Shown here: positions 13,661 to 24,320 of the stretch, one piece after another
Layout of the letters: every line of letters starts with the position of its first letter
How positions within the stretch are numbered: the first letter of the stretch is position 1
Source: Cydia pomonella
Taxonomy: Eukaryota; Arthropoda; Insecta; Lepidoptera; Tortricidae
Direction of reading: 5' to 3'
Assembly: GCF_033807575.1 (NCBI RefSeq)
Contig: NC_084726.1
Location: 7,936,001 to 8,000,000 of the forward strand
DNA length: 64,000 bases
The notes under the pieces: model-generated
What the model saw: the letters and a program-made list of their open reading frames with translations, nothing else
The model's database searches: none
What the model was told of the DNA's origin: nothing
Made by a program: the position numbers and the translations under genes

Positions 13661-13922
13661 AATGTCACCTAGAGGCCTACGTGAACATCGTCGATCGCAA
13701 TTTCGTTATCTGCCTCTCTATCGCTCTTGCAAATTCGAGTGATAGAGAGAACGAAGAAGTTCGAGAGAGGCCTTCTCAATTTGAACTCAGTGTTAATGAC
13801 TCCAGGTTATCATTCTTTGCGTAATTATTTTGCCAAGTCAAGGTAATTGACATGTATTCACGGATATTCGAAGATATATAATAAATAAGATGAAACGATT
13901 ACATTCAGCTTTAGCTAACTTT

Positions 13923-14280
13923 TCTTTAAGAGGGAAGAATAGCGTTGCGATCCTAATGAAATAACGGTACTTTTTATATGAAAGTCCATTTCGGGAGAAA
14001 ATGGTTTCCACTAACTAAATCTTAACAAATCACTTTGATTTTTATGTCGATCGCATCAGAATAATATATTCTAGGTTTATAGGATTTGCTTTTCCCAAAA
14101 AAAAATTGTATCGAAAAAAAGGAAAACCTGTAAACCCACTTTTTCATTGTGTCAATAACATGAAAATATTTAGAAGTGGAAAAATAGTTTCGCGTTTTGT
14201 ACGTCCATACATTTTTTTAAAAGCGAAACCTATAAACCTAGAATATATCACGTGTTATACTTTCCTCCTAAGAACCTGTC
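13923..14280. mobile_element. TIR element family C, copy 2
   Basis: The left end TTAAGAGGGAAGAATA is the inverse of the right end TATACTTTCCTCCTAA. The core is shared with 3048-3355. Short A-rich frames inside are not credible genes. Confidence 0.65.
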
Positions 14281-14722
14281 ATCATCTAAATGATCACACA
14301 CTGTGATCTCAGAGCTATGGCCTCCCGCGGACTCTCCGGCTGTGGAATGCAGCACGGCAGCTTCATGCCGACGTTTTCTCGATAGTCTACTACATGGGGT
14401 TGTTCAGAAAAGAACTGCACCGCATTTTACAGGGTCGACAAGGCAGTGTACGTCTACGTTGTAGGCGTCGATAGGCTGCGGTAATGGCTTATAGGCGGGA
14501 CGTATGCTCGATTTTATTGTGCCCAAACTTCAGCTTGCGTTGTTTTACTTAAAAGTTTATTTGTGGTCGTGGTGGTTCGTGATAAATTATTTAATTCTGC
14601 AATAAATATCTTAATTGTTTCCATAGTAATATCAATTAATAAAAATCAAGCTGCATTTCTATGTAGGCTCAAGCTCGGCCAAGGCATTCAATGAATTATA
14701 AATCCTGAATGTCCCAATAGCT

Positions 14723-15617
14723 CTCAATAGTCCTTACACCCTGGCGGGTGCTGCCTCTCCGTTCCGGCCCGATTCAAAGAATGAAATACGGTAACGATAA
14801 GTTGTGGTTTAGATAAGTTCTCATTTAGATATCGTTTGTATGTCGTATAATTGACAGAAGCAGCTCGATTCGGGCAACAATCTCACTTTTACGTTAGAAA
14901 TATCGTAGATAGATCTTATTGGGAACACAGCGGAATCGAAATAAACGTCAATTTTGACATGTCGTTTGGTTATCGATCTTTTAAAGATCTTTCCGAGATC
15001 TTAAACGTGTCTTAATCATTCTTCGAATCGGGCCGTTCGTCCCATGACACGGTTATAGTTCTCGACCCCGAAATTCAGTAAATTCTGCAAATTGTGTTAA
15101 AAGTATGAAAATAGGTACGATTGATCTTCAGGCCATTTAAATCTATTTGATACATTGAACCAAAAAAAAGAAATAAAAGGAGGAAATTTTTTTGTATGGG
15201 AAAAAAAATTTCAGAAACGTATCGTGTGTGGTAAGACAAACAGACAGACAGACAAATGACAAGGCTTTGGGTTTAAAGATTTTTTATTACTCATAAAGAA
15301 CAAAAGTTCACTTACAATGAGCTTAAACTATAAACAATTTCATACGTGGTTTACAATCACATCCAGCTAGTCGATGATACTTAATATACATTATCACTGA
15401 TATATTTCTTCAACTTGGTTTTAAACATTTTTAATGACTTACAAATTCTAAAAATATATCTCATAATTGCATTTCAATCACTTTTTTTTTAATTAGAATA
15501 AAAATAATTTTCAAAACATACCAAGTTTGGACTTCTCCAGATACACTTAGCAAGGGGCAGTATCCGCTCAGTGTACCCCTTACCTTTCATTATAGTTTCA
15601 AAAGGACAAAGTTGACG
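14723..15617 (+). repeat. Family R-A repeat, one copy split in three
   Basis: The pieces 14723-14764 (TAGTCCTTACACCCTGGCGG), 15036-15055 (CGTCCCATGACACGG) and 15551-15617 (CAAGGGGCAGTATCCGCTCA) are consecutive in the unbroken copies at 34906 and 58370. The first gap is a complete family B element. The second, 15056-15550, is AT-rich with a short ACAG run and is not classified. Confidence 0.6.
14765..15035. mobile_element. TIR element family B, copy 1, with 3-bp target duplication
   Basis: The ends CGGCCCGATTC and GAATCGGGCCG are exact inverses, followed inward by AAAGAATGA against TCATTCTTC. TTC occurs on both sides (14762-14764 and 15036-15038). It has no coding capacity. A second copy is at 18967. 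Confidence 0.75.
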
Positions 15618-15620
15618 TTT

Positions 15621-16055
15621 ATGATGATATTCCCAGACTTTGTCTTTGAAAAGCCTGTGCAGATTTAGTTTGGTCCGACTCTAAGAGGTAATTTTTATTT
15701 TTATATTTGGTGAACTTCCTTCTTATTTGCAGTCAGTTAAATGACGTCAAAGAGTTGACGTCTTAATAAGTAGGAAATAAAACACTACATTTCTTAGTGA
15801 CTTGTGACTAGTTTATACGTGCTTTGTTTTCATTTAAAGGTAGGTAATCCCCGAGAAAATTATTAACTACTGAGAAACATAGTGACACAGCAAAGCAGTA
15901 TGTTTTTCTTACTCTGAAACCGTTTTAGCCGCATAGTTGAAAAAAAGTATAAAAAGTGCATTTTCATATTTATTTACTCATGTTATTAATGTTTATTTTT
16001 AAAAAGAAAGGGTTAGTACAAAAATAAATGTTTGTCAAAAGAAAATTTTTGGTAA
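15621..16055. other. Gene-free stretch
   Basis: AT-rich, with no frame or repeat that I can support. Confidence 0.3.
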
Positions 16056-16184
16056 GTACAGTCAGCGTCAAATACTTCGTAGCAGTCAAAGTGGCCAAAT
16101 AGTTCGGTACACCATATATTTAGTATGGTGTACCGAACTATTTGGCCACTTTGACTGCTACGAAGTATTTGACGCTGACTGTAC
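16056..16184. mobile_element. Fully palindromic MITE, family P copy 2
   Basis: 129 bp, matching copy 1 with only a handful of differences. The arms are almost perfect inverses: GTACAGTCAGCGTCAAATAC at the left and its inverse at the right. It directly abuts the family L repeat. Confidence 0.85.
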
Positions 16185-16565
16185 AAGCTTTTATCGCTGA
16201 CTGTACTTTACTTACCATAATCAAATAATACTCGTTGAAACAATTCTAAAAACCCCAAACACAATTAGGTTGCATCGTTTCATCACAGAGTTCCTATGAC
16301 CACCTCCTGTCTCATCAGATCAGCTTGATGAGTGATTGATATTGCATTGACAACCGACCCACATATGTATGCAAATTGGAGCTCAATCAGAAATGTCTCT
16401 ATTTGACCCAATGGTTGACTGGTAGAGAATGCCTTTTGGCATTAAGTTCGCCATTTGTACATTTTTCTTTATGTGTGCAATAAAGTTTAAATAAATCGGG
16501 AAGTGGGTCAAATTTTGCTCCAAGGTTTGATCCACACTAACTAACGAATTAACTAACTGACTAAA
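16185..16565 (+). repeat. Family L repeat, copy 1, interrupted by a LINE tail
   Basis: Shares AAAAACCCCAAACACAATTA, CCACCTCCTGTCTC and AAGTGGGTCAAATTT in order with 29003-29310. Relative to that copy it contains about 100 extra bases, which match a LINE 3' tail. Confidence 0.65.
16400..16497 (+). mobile_element. LINE-K 3' tail inserted in family L
   Basis: Reads CCAATGGTTGACTGGTAGAG, then the 'TTAAGTTCGCCATTTGTAC' and 'GTGCAATAAAGTTTAAATAA' segments. This is the widespread lepidopteran LINE 3' end with its own AATAAA and (TAAA)n tail. Related tails are at 27655 and 33958. Confidence 0.75.
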
Positions 16566-16587
16566 ATTATTAATAGGGCAAATTAAA

Positions 16588-16778
16588 AATCCTGGTAAGG
16601 GCATTTATTTGTATGATAAGCACGGATATTTGTTGCTGGGTCATGGATGTTTTCTATGGCTATGTATTTAAGTATTATATATATCGTTGTCTAAGTACCC
16701 ATAACATAAGCCTTATAGAGCTTACTGTGGGACTTAGTCAATTTGTGTAATAATGTCCTATAATATTTATTTATTTTA
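16588..16778 (+). mobile_element. SINE-A copy 3 (head missing)
   Basis: Starts just after the B box (ATCCTGGTAAGGGCATTTAT) and continues through the body to the (TTTA)n tail. It is truncated at the 5' side, as is common for SINEs. Confidence 0.75.
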
Positions 16779-17126
16779 AGTTAAATAAAGAGCGATGCGT
16801 GCTCGATGCCATGGGGCACCCACTAGCTGCTAGAGGCCCTTGGAAAAGGACAGCTGCAGCAGCTATCTTTTTCCAGCGGTCATCCGACATCTAATATCGG
16901 ATCTATGTGAAAACTAATACGTGCTCACAGTCAGCAGCATAAGTAGCTAATCGAGTGCAGTGTACAAAATTATCTTAAAAGAAAAAACCTTCGAGAGTCC
17001 GCAGCAAGCTCGGCTCTCCATACAAACGTAGTTACGCTCTCATTTTAAAACATTTAGCTAAATTGCTCTTAAACTTTGTACTTATAATAGGATAAGGTAT
17101 ATCTAACTCTGCTCGGTTCTAACTAT

Positions 17127-17505
17127 TTATTGTAATATGTTGGTGTATAGGTGATAATCATAAATACATTTTTTTACTAAATTAAACTTGTCTAAAACAA
17201 TAAAAATTAAAAAAAATATATTTAAACTTGAACATATAAAAAAAAAACAAAAGTTAATCATCGGGCGAGATTCGAACCCGTAACACGCGTTTAGCAGTCC
17301 GCGTCTTAACCCGCTGGACCAGACGGACAGTGGCCGGTAACACGAAATTAGCGACCATATTCTGCGTCGAAAGAAAAACGCATGAAAACTCGAAAACACG
17401 CGTTTTCCCAAACATAAGACTAATCTAGATCGATTGTATACCCCCAAAAACCCCCATATACCAAATTTCAGCGAAATCGTTAGAGCCGTTTCGGAGATCA
17501 CAGAA

Positions 17506-17536
<31 letters not shown>

Positions 17537-17575
17537 CAAGAATTGCTCGTTTAAAGGTATAAGATATTTAAAAAA
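17127..17575. repeat. tRNA-like head (minus) next to family U repeat and (TA)n
   Basis: On the minus strand 17264-17332 reads TGGTCCAGCGGG (A box), GGACTGCTAA (like a tRNA-Ser GCT anticodon loop) and GGGTTCGAATCTC (B box). It cannot fold as a good tRNA because the anticodon stem mismatches, so a SINE head or tRNA pseudogene is likely. From about 17400 the sequence matches family U (46440, 53755): CCCCCATATACCAAATTTC, CGAAATCGTTAGAGCCGTTT. A (TA)n run lies at 17510-17536. Confidence 0.5.
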
Positions 17576-17620
17576 ATACAGCGAATTAAAAAAAATATAT
17601 ACATTTTTTATAGGTACTAC

Positions 17621-17880
17621 GTCGGTGGCAAACAATCATACGGCCCGCCTGATGGTAAGCAGTCTCCGTAGCCTATATACTCCTGCAACTCCAGAGGAGT
17701 TACATGCGCGTTGCCGACCCTAACGATCCGCACCCCCGTTAAGCTCTAGCAACCTTACTCACGGGCAGGAACACAACACTATGAGTAGGGTCTAGTATTA
17801 TTTGTCTGCGGTTTTCTGTAAGGTGGAGGTACTTCCCCAGTTGGGCTCTGCTCTAGATCTGGAATAATATCCGCTGCGTA
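17621..17880 (+). repeat. Interspersed repeat family G, longer copy
   Basis: Begins GTCGGTGGCAAACAATCATA, then GCCCGCCTGATGGTAAGCAG, CAACTCCAGAGGAGTTACAT and CAACACTATGAGTAGGG, ending in the section shared with 4959-5133. A reverse fragment is at 28095. It has no open frame, and I do not assign a class. Confidence 0.65.
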
Positions 17881-18324
17881 TACAATATTCATAATTTGTG
17901 TTTGCTCTATTTCGGTTGTTTTATAAGCTGGAGCTATATAAACTAATTACAGGACTAGATATACCTTATCCAATTGTAAGTACAAAGTTTCAGAGGAATC
18001 TATCTAGTCGTTTTAATTTAAAATGCTAGCGTAACTACGTTTGTATCGAGAACCGAGCTTGCTGCGGACTCATATCATTGTACGAGTATGTGCAAAGTTG
18101 CATTACAATCCAGCACGTAGTTTTAAAATGACAACGTACTCCTTTTGTACGGGAAGATGGAATTCGGCAGTTTGCTGCTGCCGACTCTTAAATGTTGATT
18201 TTGTCAAAAACATGTAAAAACAGTGGAACTGTCAACTACCTTTCTATGCCGTTGGTTAAAAACGCAAAACAAGCAGCAATGTTTATAGTTTTGTGCGCAG
18301 ATTTAACAAATTTTACCTTTAATA

Positions 18325-18660
18325 TAATATTAGGAACGACTTCCAGCCGATATAAGAAGCGAACTGTGTGATCAGACATTCAAACGCCGATTGAGAGATT
18401 TTTTGTTGGATACACCATTATATTCTGTTAATGAATTTACGAACGATGTATAGATTTTGACGATCCTCTACAGGAGATATCTTGACATTATTTTAAAATA
18501 CTAGTATCCTGTAATTATTTATTTTTTGAATTGATACTTTATTGATTATGTTTTTGTATATCTGTTTTGACGATTATAATATGAGTTCTTGTAGATTGAC
18601 ATGCCCGCAATTTATAATGTAATCTGTATTATGAAATAAATAAACCTAAATCTAAATGTA
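18325..18660 (+). mobile_element. Non-LTR retrotransposon 3' end (CR1-like)
   Basis: The plus strand reads LPADIRSELCDQTFKRRLRD, then FLLDTPLYSVNEF and a stop. This is the 'LP..IR....FK..LK.FLL...YSV.EF' ending of CR1/jockey-type ORF2. A 3' UTR with repeated AATAAA-like motifs follows, ending near CTGTATTATGAAATAAATAA. Confidence 0.7.
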
Positions 18661-18966
18661 AATAACATGACAATGCGAAGTCAAGCCACACGTCTTCGTG
18701 AATGACATGATCTATATCTAAGTACCTACATTATTCTTGCATTAATAAATAAATAAACAATAAACAATAAATTAAAAGCAGCGAAAACTGCTGAATACAG
18801 AAATACTACAAAATCGTCATGACATTTGAATTATGCTTACTATAATATTATAACATAATAACATTTAATGAAAAAGAAAAGGTTCAAACACAATGTGGAT
18901 ATGGGTTAAATAAGAAAAATAACCTTTATAGCCCTTAACTTTAATAAAAAGGAAATAATTACCACA

Positions 18967-19237
18967 AATTCGAAGAATAAGATATACGATAAAGTTCTGG
19001 TTTAGATAAGTTCTCATTTAGATATCTTTTGTATGTCGTGTAATTGACAGAAGTAGCTTGATTCGGGCAACCAATTGACGTTGGTTGCTTTGACGTTAGA
19101 AATATGGTAGATAGATCTTATTGGGATTACAGCGGAATCGAAATAAATGTTAATTTTTACATGTCGTTTAGTTATCGATCTTTTAAAGATCTTCCCAAGA
19201 TCTTAAACGTGTCTTAATCATTCTTCGAATCGGGCCG
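18967..19237. mobile_element. TIR element family B, copy 2
   Basis: Right end TCATTCTTCGAATCGGGCCG and core ATCGATCTTTTAAAGATCTT match copy 1. The left end keeps only AATTCGAAGAATA. Confidence 0.7.
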
Positions 19238-19356
19238 TACTTACAGTCAAGTCTACAGCTCTTTTAAAGTACTCTTCAGCTTACCATGCAATCTCTATCA
19301 TCAATACGCTACTGTCTGAATAGGGGCCTGGCCAAGATATTAATTATCAAGATATA

Positions 19357-19578
19357 AAATTGACTAATTCCTACGGTAAGCCAAGAAGGCTTGTGTTGTG
19401 GGTACTAAGACAACGATATATACATATAATATACAAATACTTAAATACATAAAAACATCCATGACTCAGGAACAAATATCTGTGCTCATCACACGATTAA
19501 ATGTCCTTTCCGGGATTCAAACCTAGGACCATCGGCTTCATTGGCACGGTCACTGCCCACTAGGCCAAACCGGTCGTC
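19357..19578 (-). mobile_element. SINE-A copy 4
   Basis: The reversed SINE head (GACGACCGGTTTGGCCTAGT) and the body segments are present in order. Point changes in both pol III boxes suggest an older copy. Confidence 0.8.
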
Positions 19579-20737
19579 GAAGATGACGATCGTACATCGA
19601 CAAACGAATAGAAAATGTATCGGGTTGCAAATATAAAAAACTAAAAACTGTAGAATAATAACCAATTAAAAAAGTTAAATATGATTTAATAGTATTTTTT
19701 ACGATCGTTATATAATAGAGAGCTTTTCAGTAGAGTACCGTGTACAGGCAACGAAGCTTGCTGAGTTGCCCAAGTGCGAGATTGAAAAGCTTAATAAATA
19801 CTATTGTATACAATACTTTTTCTACGAGTCATCTAAAATAATACTTTTATTTAGTATAAAACCTAAATAATAATGAAAATTGGTAAGTATAGGTATCTCA
19901 GTAGACAAAAATGTAGTATAAAAGACATAAACGCGCGAAGTCCAGGCTTAAACGTCCTTATAACGCCTGCAGGCGTTAATGCAATTGCGAGGAAATGCTG
20001 CAGCACTGCAATTGAAATCAGTTACGAATAAAAAAGTAGATATTTAAAACAAAGTCAAAGGCCCTAGCAACAAGCAGTATTGAATCGTTACAAACAATTT
20101 TTAATGCAATAATTAACCATAAATATTTTGAATTGTAGTAAAGATATCAAATTGAATAAAGAGATCACAATAAGATCGTCAAACATAAAAATAATAGCCT
20201 GAAAGTATGTAAAATAAAATCTAAGATTTGTGTTGGCGGCTTTTATTTTTTGGCTAATTTTATGTTTTCACAGAATTCAAAATATTAAATAAGCTTTGTT
20301 TGTAATGTAGTGCATATAAGTAGTATTTTTTTTTAAATAATCTTAGCATGGCGGCAAGATCCTCCGCCCTCACTGCAATATATCTCTTCACGCGGCATGT
20401 GTCACAATCTATAGGCCTATAGCTAACTAGCATGAAATATGATAAAAACCTACACTGTACCAAATATGTACAGCAAAAACCAATAAGCCGTAAAAACAAA
20501 AAGGTGTATGTTTGTGTCACACTCTATGCTTCACTCGTCCATGGCCCCGGCGGAAGACCAGCGTAGCTGAACCAGGCTAAGCAGTCTAAGCACCACAATT
20601 CCTGAAACCTTGAACCGTGTTTTATTGTATGTTAGAATATCTTGTATTTTATCATGTAGGTATTCTTGGCGAACATAATATTAATTCTTATATATTGACA
20701 TAATAATTTATAAGATAAGATAAGATAACAAAACCGG
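19579..20737. other. Gene-free stretch
   Basis: No gene or repeat that I can support. An 86-codon minus frame near 20260-20520 has no recognisable content and no codon pattern that sets it apart from its surroundings. Confidence 0.3.
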
Positions 20738-20945
20738 GGATAAGAGAGCTGGCAGCTTCCTCGCCCAACGCTTGAGCATAGCGATCCAGCGAGGAAATGC
20801 TGCCAGCATCCTCGGCACCATGCCACGGGGGCCATTTTAGATTTAGATTTTTAGTTTTATAGTAGTTTTAGTTTAGTTAATTGCAGTTTATTTGTATAAT
20901 TTGAATTATTGTAATTGTATTTTTTAAAATAAACTAACTATATTG
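20738..20945 (+). mobile_element. LINE-1w 3' end
   Basis: The plus strand reads AGSFLAQRLSIAIQRGNAAS, then ILGTMPRGPF and a stop. This is the intact C terminus of the same family as 1008-1245 and 59055-59545. An AT-rich 3' UTR follows, ending in an AAAATAAACT tail. Confidence 0.75.
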
Positions 20946-20959
20946 CTAGTTAGGTAGGT

Positions 20960-21121
20960 AGGTGTATGTAAAGTCTCCAATCCGCATTGGGCTAGCGTTG
21001 GGACTATAGCCCGAGCCCTCTCGCACATGAGAGGAGGCCTGTGCCCAGCAGTGGGACGTATATTGGCTGAATTTAGTGTCATCTATAATTAAATGTAATA
21101 TATATTATGAAATAAATAAAT
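20960..21121 (+). mobile_element. RTE-like LINE 3' end
   Basis: Contains ATTGGGCTAGCGTTGGGACT, TCTCGCACATGAGAGGAGGC and GTGCCCAGCAGTGGGACGTA, ending ATTATGAAATAAATAAATG. This is the very common lepidopteran LINE 3' end. The coding part is almost entirely lost. Confidence 0.7.
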
Positions 21122-21993
21122 GTCATATCATGCGGGGTCGGTGCATTTCGTAGTTAATAATGTGTCATTATACTCAATGTTATGTTGTTTGTTGTTAGTT
21201 TGTTTTTGTTCTTTTTTTTATCTGTATTTCATTTACCTATTTGTTGCTTGAATGTTTGCCTCAAATTAACGGTTTCTATTTCTATTTAATTACAGCATCC
21301 TTTTATTTAAAAAATGAGTTTTTTGTGGAATCTCATAAAAGGCTAAAGCGATAAAGTTATATGATAATCATACGGTCATTGAGTATCTCAACTCGCGGGA
21401 CTCAGGAGTATCAATTAAATTTATTTATTTGCAAAATGTAGTAATACAATAATTTATTATATACAAAATGGTGCGTACATTCTACTTGAATAACTACGCT
21501 ATATCATATCGCCACGCAAATGTTTTGTTTAAATCAGTAAGAATTAATTAAATTTTTCACTATATTTGTATACCTATTTTGTAAATTTTTTATACATAAG
21601 TACATAAATGTGTTTCAAACTTTTTTAAATATCTAACTAAAGGTTTTGAACCTAAAACACAACTAAAGCTTAGGGGTATCAGGAAGTAAGATAACATAGG
21701 AAAGTTTGACCCTGAAGGCCTATTATTTGATAAAATTAAATAATCTGTTGCAATAATTGTAATGTATTTCATCGTTCACATTCCATCGATTATTAATTAC
21801 TGCTTAGAAGATAAAATGGCTCGGAAACTGTCTTATTTCTTAAATCAGAGCATTTTGAGTCTTAACTCGAGGCGTATAAGGTTTGTCATAATGTCTAGCC
21901 ATTTCTCTTGATTTAAGTCACTCAATACGCTGGTTAATTAGATGACTTAGCTATATACGTCAAGACATTTGACCACAATTAACAAGATTTAAG

Positions 21994-22022
21994 TATAAAT
22001 ATAAGGAATGGAACTAACTCAG
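21994..22022 (+). promoter_or_regulatory. Candidate TATA core promoter
   Basis: TATAAATA at 21994-22001 with a TCAGGG initiator-like motif whose A is at 22021, 27 bases downstream. That is normal TATA-to-start spacing. About 210 bases of less AT-rich leader then reach the ATG at 22235. Sequence-only prediction. Confidence 0.35.
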
Positions 22023-22234
22023 GGCATTTGTGTGCTAGCGGCGGCCTACGGCACTCGTTTTTTAACGCAAAAAAACGTTATCTTTTTTTCTTAGCTACCG
22101 CGATTGCCTTGGCCGTTCGCGACTGGTTCTACATAATAACACTGTAATTCTCGCTGTCCTGTCAAAGTGACGTTTGAAAGAGCGCGAAACGGGAGCGTGT
22201 TTTTTTTAATTTCTGAACTTTACTGTGAGTGATA

Positions 22235-22319
22235 ATGAAGGAGTTGGCCGTCGCCCTACCGAGCCAGAGCAATGGCAATGGTGTTCTCGTCGCTAAAAAC
22301 GGGAAAAAATCTGAAAATG
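22235..22319 (+). CDS. Candidate alternative coding first exon of GTP cyclohydrolase I
   Basis: An ATG opens a short frame, MKELAVALPSQSNGNGVLVA then KNGKKSEN, ending at a consensus GTAAGT donor after 85 coding bases (phase 1). The next downstream plus-strand acceptor of matching phase that I can identify with a known protein is the common GCH1 exon at 52197. Joining them gives 708 coding bases, an exact multiple of three, and a 235-residue GCH1 with a short polar N terminus. It cannot splice in frame to the exon region at 48766, because that would read GTTAATGAA and meet TAA at once. It would therefore be an alternative to, not a partner of, the exon at 48775. An intron of about 30 kb is needed. 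It could instead belong to an unseen gene. Confidence 0.4.
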
Positions 22320-22971
22320 GTAAGTGTTTTTTTTTAGTTTTTTTTTTTTTGTAATTGCTGCCTAGTTTTCAAGCAAGTATATAAGTGTATAAGTGACTTA
22401 ACTTTAAGCAGTTACTTGTATTGTAACAATTTGATAATTACGAGTAAGTTGTTAATGGGAATCTGTAAGTCAATTCCACATTTAATCATTTCAAGGTTAC
22501 TATCATTATAGGTTATTATTCGGACCGTGACATAGCATCATGTTTCCCACGAGATAATAATGTTAAATTTGTAATTAGGTTATTAAATAGCAAATTAGTT
22601 ATTTACTAAAGGTAAGACCATTATACGCAGCAACTGGTACGAATTATTACTTATATCAAGGTTATGTAGGTCATAGGAATGTTATAAGTATTAAAAAAAT
22701 GTTAGAAATTTCAACTTCTTTTCTCGAAAATTAAACATTTTTTCATGTTAGGTACCTACTTAGATTAGATACAAATCTATGGAACTCCATACATTTGATA
22801 AATTTGCTGTTACATAAAAAAAAACCTAAAGGTGTTCACATTTTAGGAAACGTTTTAGGTTCGTTTCTGTACCTCAATTTCTGTAAAATCGAATAGTTAT
22901 TCTGTTTTATGCACAATTGTACATAGATTGCTTGCTACTTATAATACTTAAAACTAAAACTTAAATATTTT
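22320..22971. other. Gene-free stretch
   Basis: Predicted intron if the exon at 22235 is real. AT-rich, with no element recognised. Confidence 0.3.
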
Positions 22972-23203
22972 GACGACCGGTCTGGCCTAGTGGGTAACCT
23001 TGCCTATGAAGCCGATGGTCCTGGGTTCGAATCCCAGTAAAGGCATTTATTTGTGTGATGAGCACAGATATTTGTTCCTGAGTCATGGATGTTTTATATA
23101 TTATATATATCGTTGTCTGAGTACCCACAACACAAGCCTTCTTGAGCTCACCGTGGGCTTAATCAATTTGTGTAAGAATGTCCTTATAATATTTATTTAT
23201 TTA
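22972..23203 (+). mobile_element. SINE-A copy 5 (near full length)
   Basis: Head GACGACCGGTCTGGCCTAGT, exact B box GGTTCGAATCC, body and (TTTA)n tail are all present. It is one of the best-preserved copies and a good reference for the family. Confidence 0.85.
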
Positions 23204-23270
23204 TATTTAAATATTTTTTTTTTCTGAAGACAAAACATTTCTTTTACATAACAGGTATTTATTGAAATTA

Positions 23271-23424
23271 GTGTCGGACCGAGCTAACTCTGCGTGACAT
23301 TTACAATGATAAAGTGTGGAATTGTCATCACTAGTGGTTTATTTCTACGAAAATATGATATTTATAATCACTTGTCCTCACTTTGTTCTGTTCAAATTGG
23401 TTCAAAGTGAGGTTAGACGGACAT
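23271..23424. mobile_element. TIR element family E, copy 2
   Basis: GTCGGACCGAGCTAACTCTG at the left is mirrored by the GAGGTTAGACGGAC end. The core is shared with 4301-4447. Confidence 0.55.
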
Positions 23425-23439
23425 AGTTTGATATATTTA

Positions 23440-23580
23440 GGACCACTTGCGTCATTCAGGGCTAGCCATAGCCACCAACTCGCGGTTAACCGGTTAAACC
23501 CGCAGTTACCAGTACAATTTAACCCTGTGTTAACGGTTAACTCCCAGTTAGTGGTTAACCCAGGATGATGCAAATGGTCC
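23440..23580. mobile_element. TIR element family D, copy 2
   Basis: The ends AGGACCACTTGCGTCATTC and GATGATGCAAATGGTCC are inverse. The centre is built of alternating GGTTAACC-type palindromes (CGGTTAACCGGTTAAACC, GTTAACGGTTAACTCC, GTGGTTAACCC). Confidence 0.75.
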
Positions 23581-23727
23581 ATAGAACACTATCAAAGATT
23601 GCCAAGCTCATACTCAAGACATCTGGACGGTTTCCAGTGTCACCTAGGCACCTAGGGGTACCTGATGCTGAAAGGTTCTGGTTCGATCTGATCTCTTTGT
23701 ATACTTTTTGTTTGATATTTGATATGG

Positions 23728-24247
23728 GGTAAACCGTCTATTACTGGCCACCCTCCTATTACTGGCCACCTTATACTAATAGGGATTCTGTTTAATAATC
23801 ACACAATCTAAGTTAATCATCAGAACTATAGTTATGTAGTTTCCTTGAATTGTGCTTGAAAATAAAATTCTTTTTTAGCCATTTTAGTATAAGGTGGCCA
23901 GTATTCCGACATACAGACAGACAGACAGAAAGTATTTCGACGACCTGTCTGCCCTAGTGGATAGTGACCCTGCCTATGAAGCCGATGGTCCCGGGTTCAA
24001 ATCCTGGTAAGGGCATTTATTCGTGTGATGAGCATGGATATTTGTTCCTGAGTCATGGGTGTTTTCTATGTATTTATAAATATTTACATATTAGATATAT
24101 CGTTGTGTAAGTACCCTCAACACAAGCCTTATTGAGTTTACTGTGGGACTTAGTCAATTTGTGTAATAATATTCTGTAATATTTATTTATGTATTTATTA
24201 TTTATTTAGTATTGGAGTAGTTTAGGCCAGTAATAGACGATTTAACC
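23728..24247. mobile_element. TIR element family T, split by a SINE
   Basis: The left end GGTAAACCGTCTATTACTGG is mirrored by CCAGTAATAGACGATTTAAC and the last base at the right. The repeat of 'TAAGGTGGCCAGTA' inside supports one element. SINE-A copy 6 interrupts it, leaving about 250 bases of element. Confidence 0.7.
23939..24205 (+). mobile_element. SINE-A copy 6, inserted in family T
   Basis: Complete from GACGACCTGTCTGCCCTAG through the B box GGGTTCAAATCC to the (TTTA)n tail. AGTATT flanks both sides (23931-23936 and just after the tail), a possible short target-site duplication. Confidence 0.8.
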
Positions 24248-24320
24248 TGTTTTCCAGAAAAAAACATACATCCATTTTTTTAAAGAAATAAATATTTGGG
24301 GACAATCTACTCGTATTACA

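Noticed and set aside
17264..17332. tRNA-Ser(GCT)-like sequence on the minus strand
   Set aside because: The A and B boxes are good, but the anticodon stem does not pair and the acceptor ends are absent. A SINE head or pseudogene is more likely than a working tRNA.
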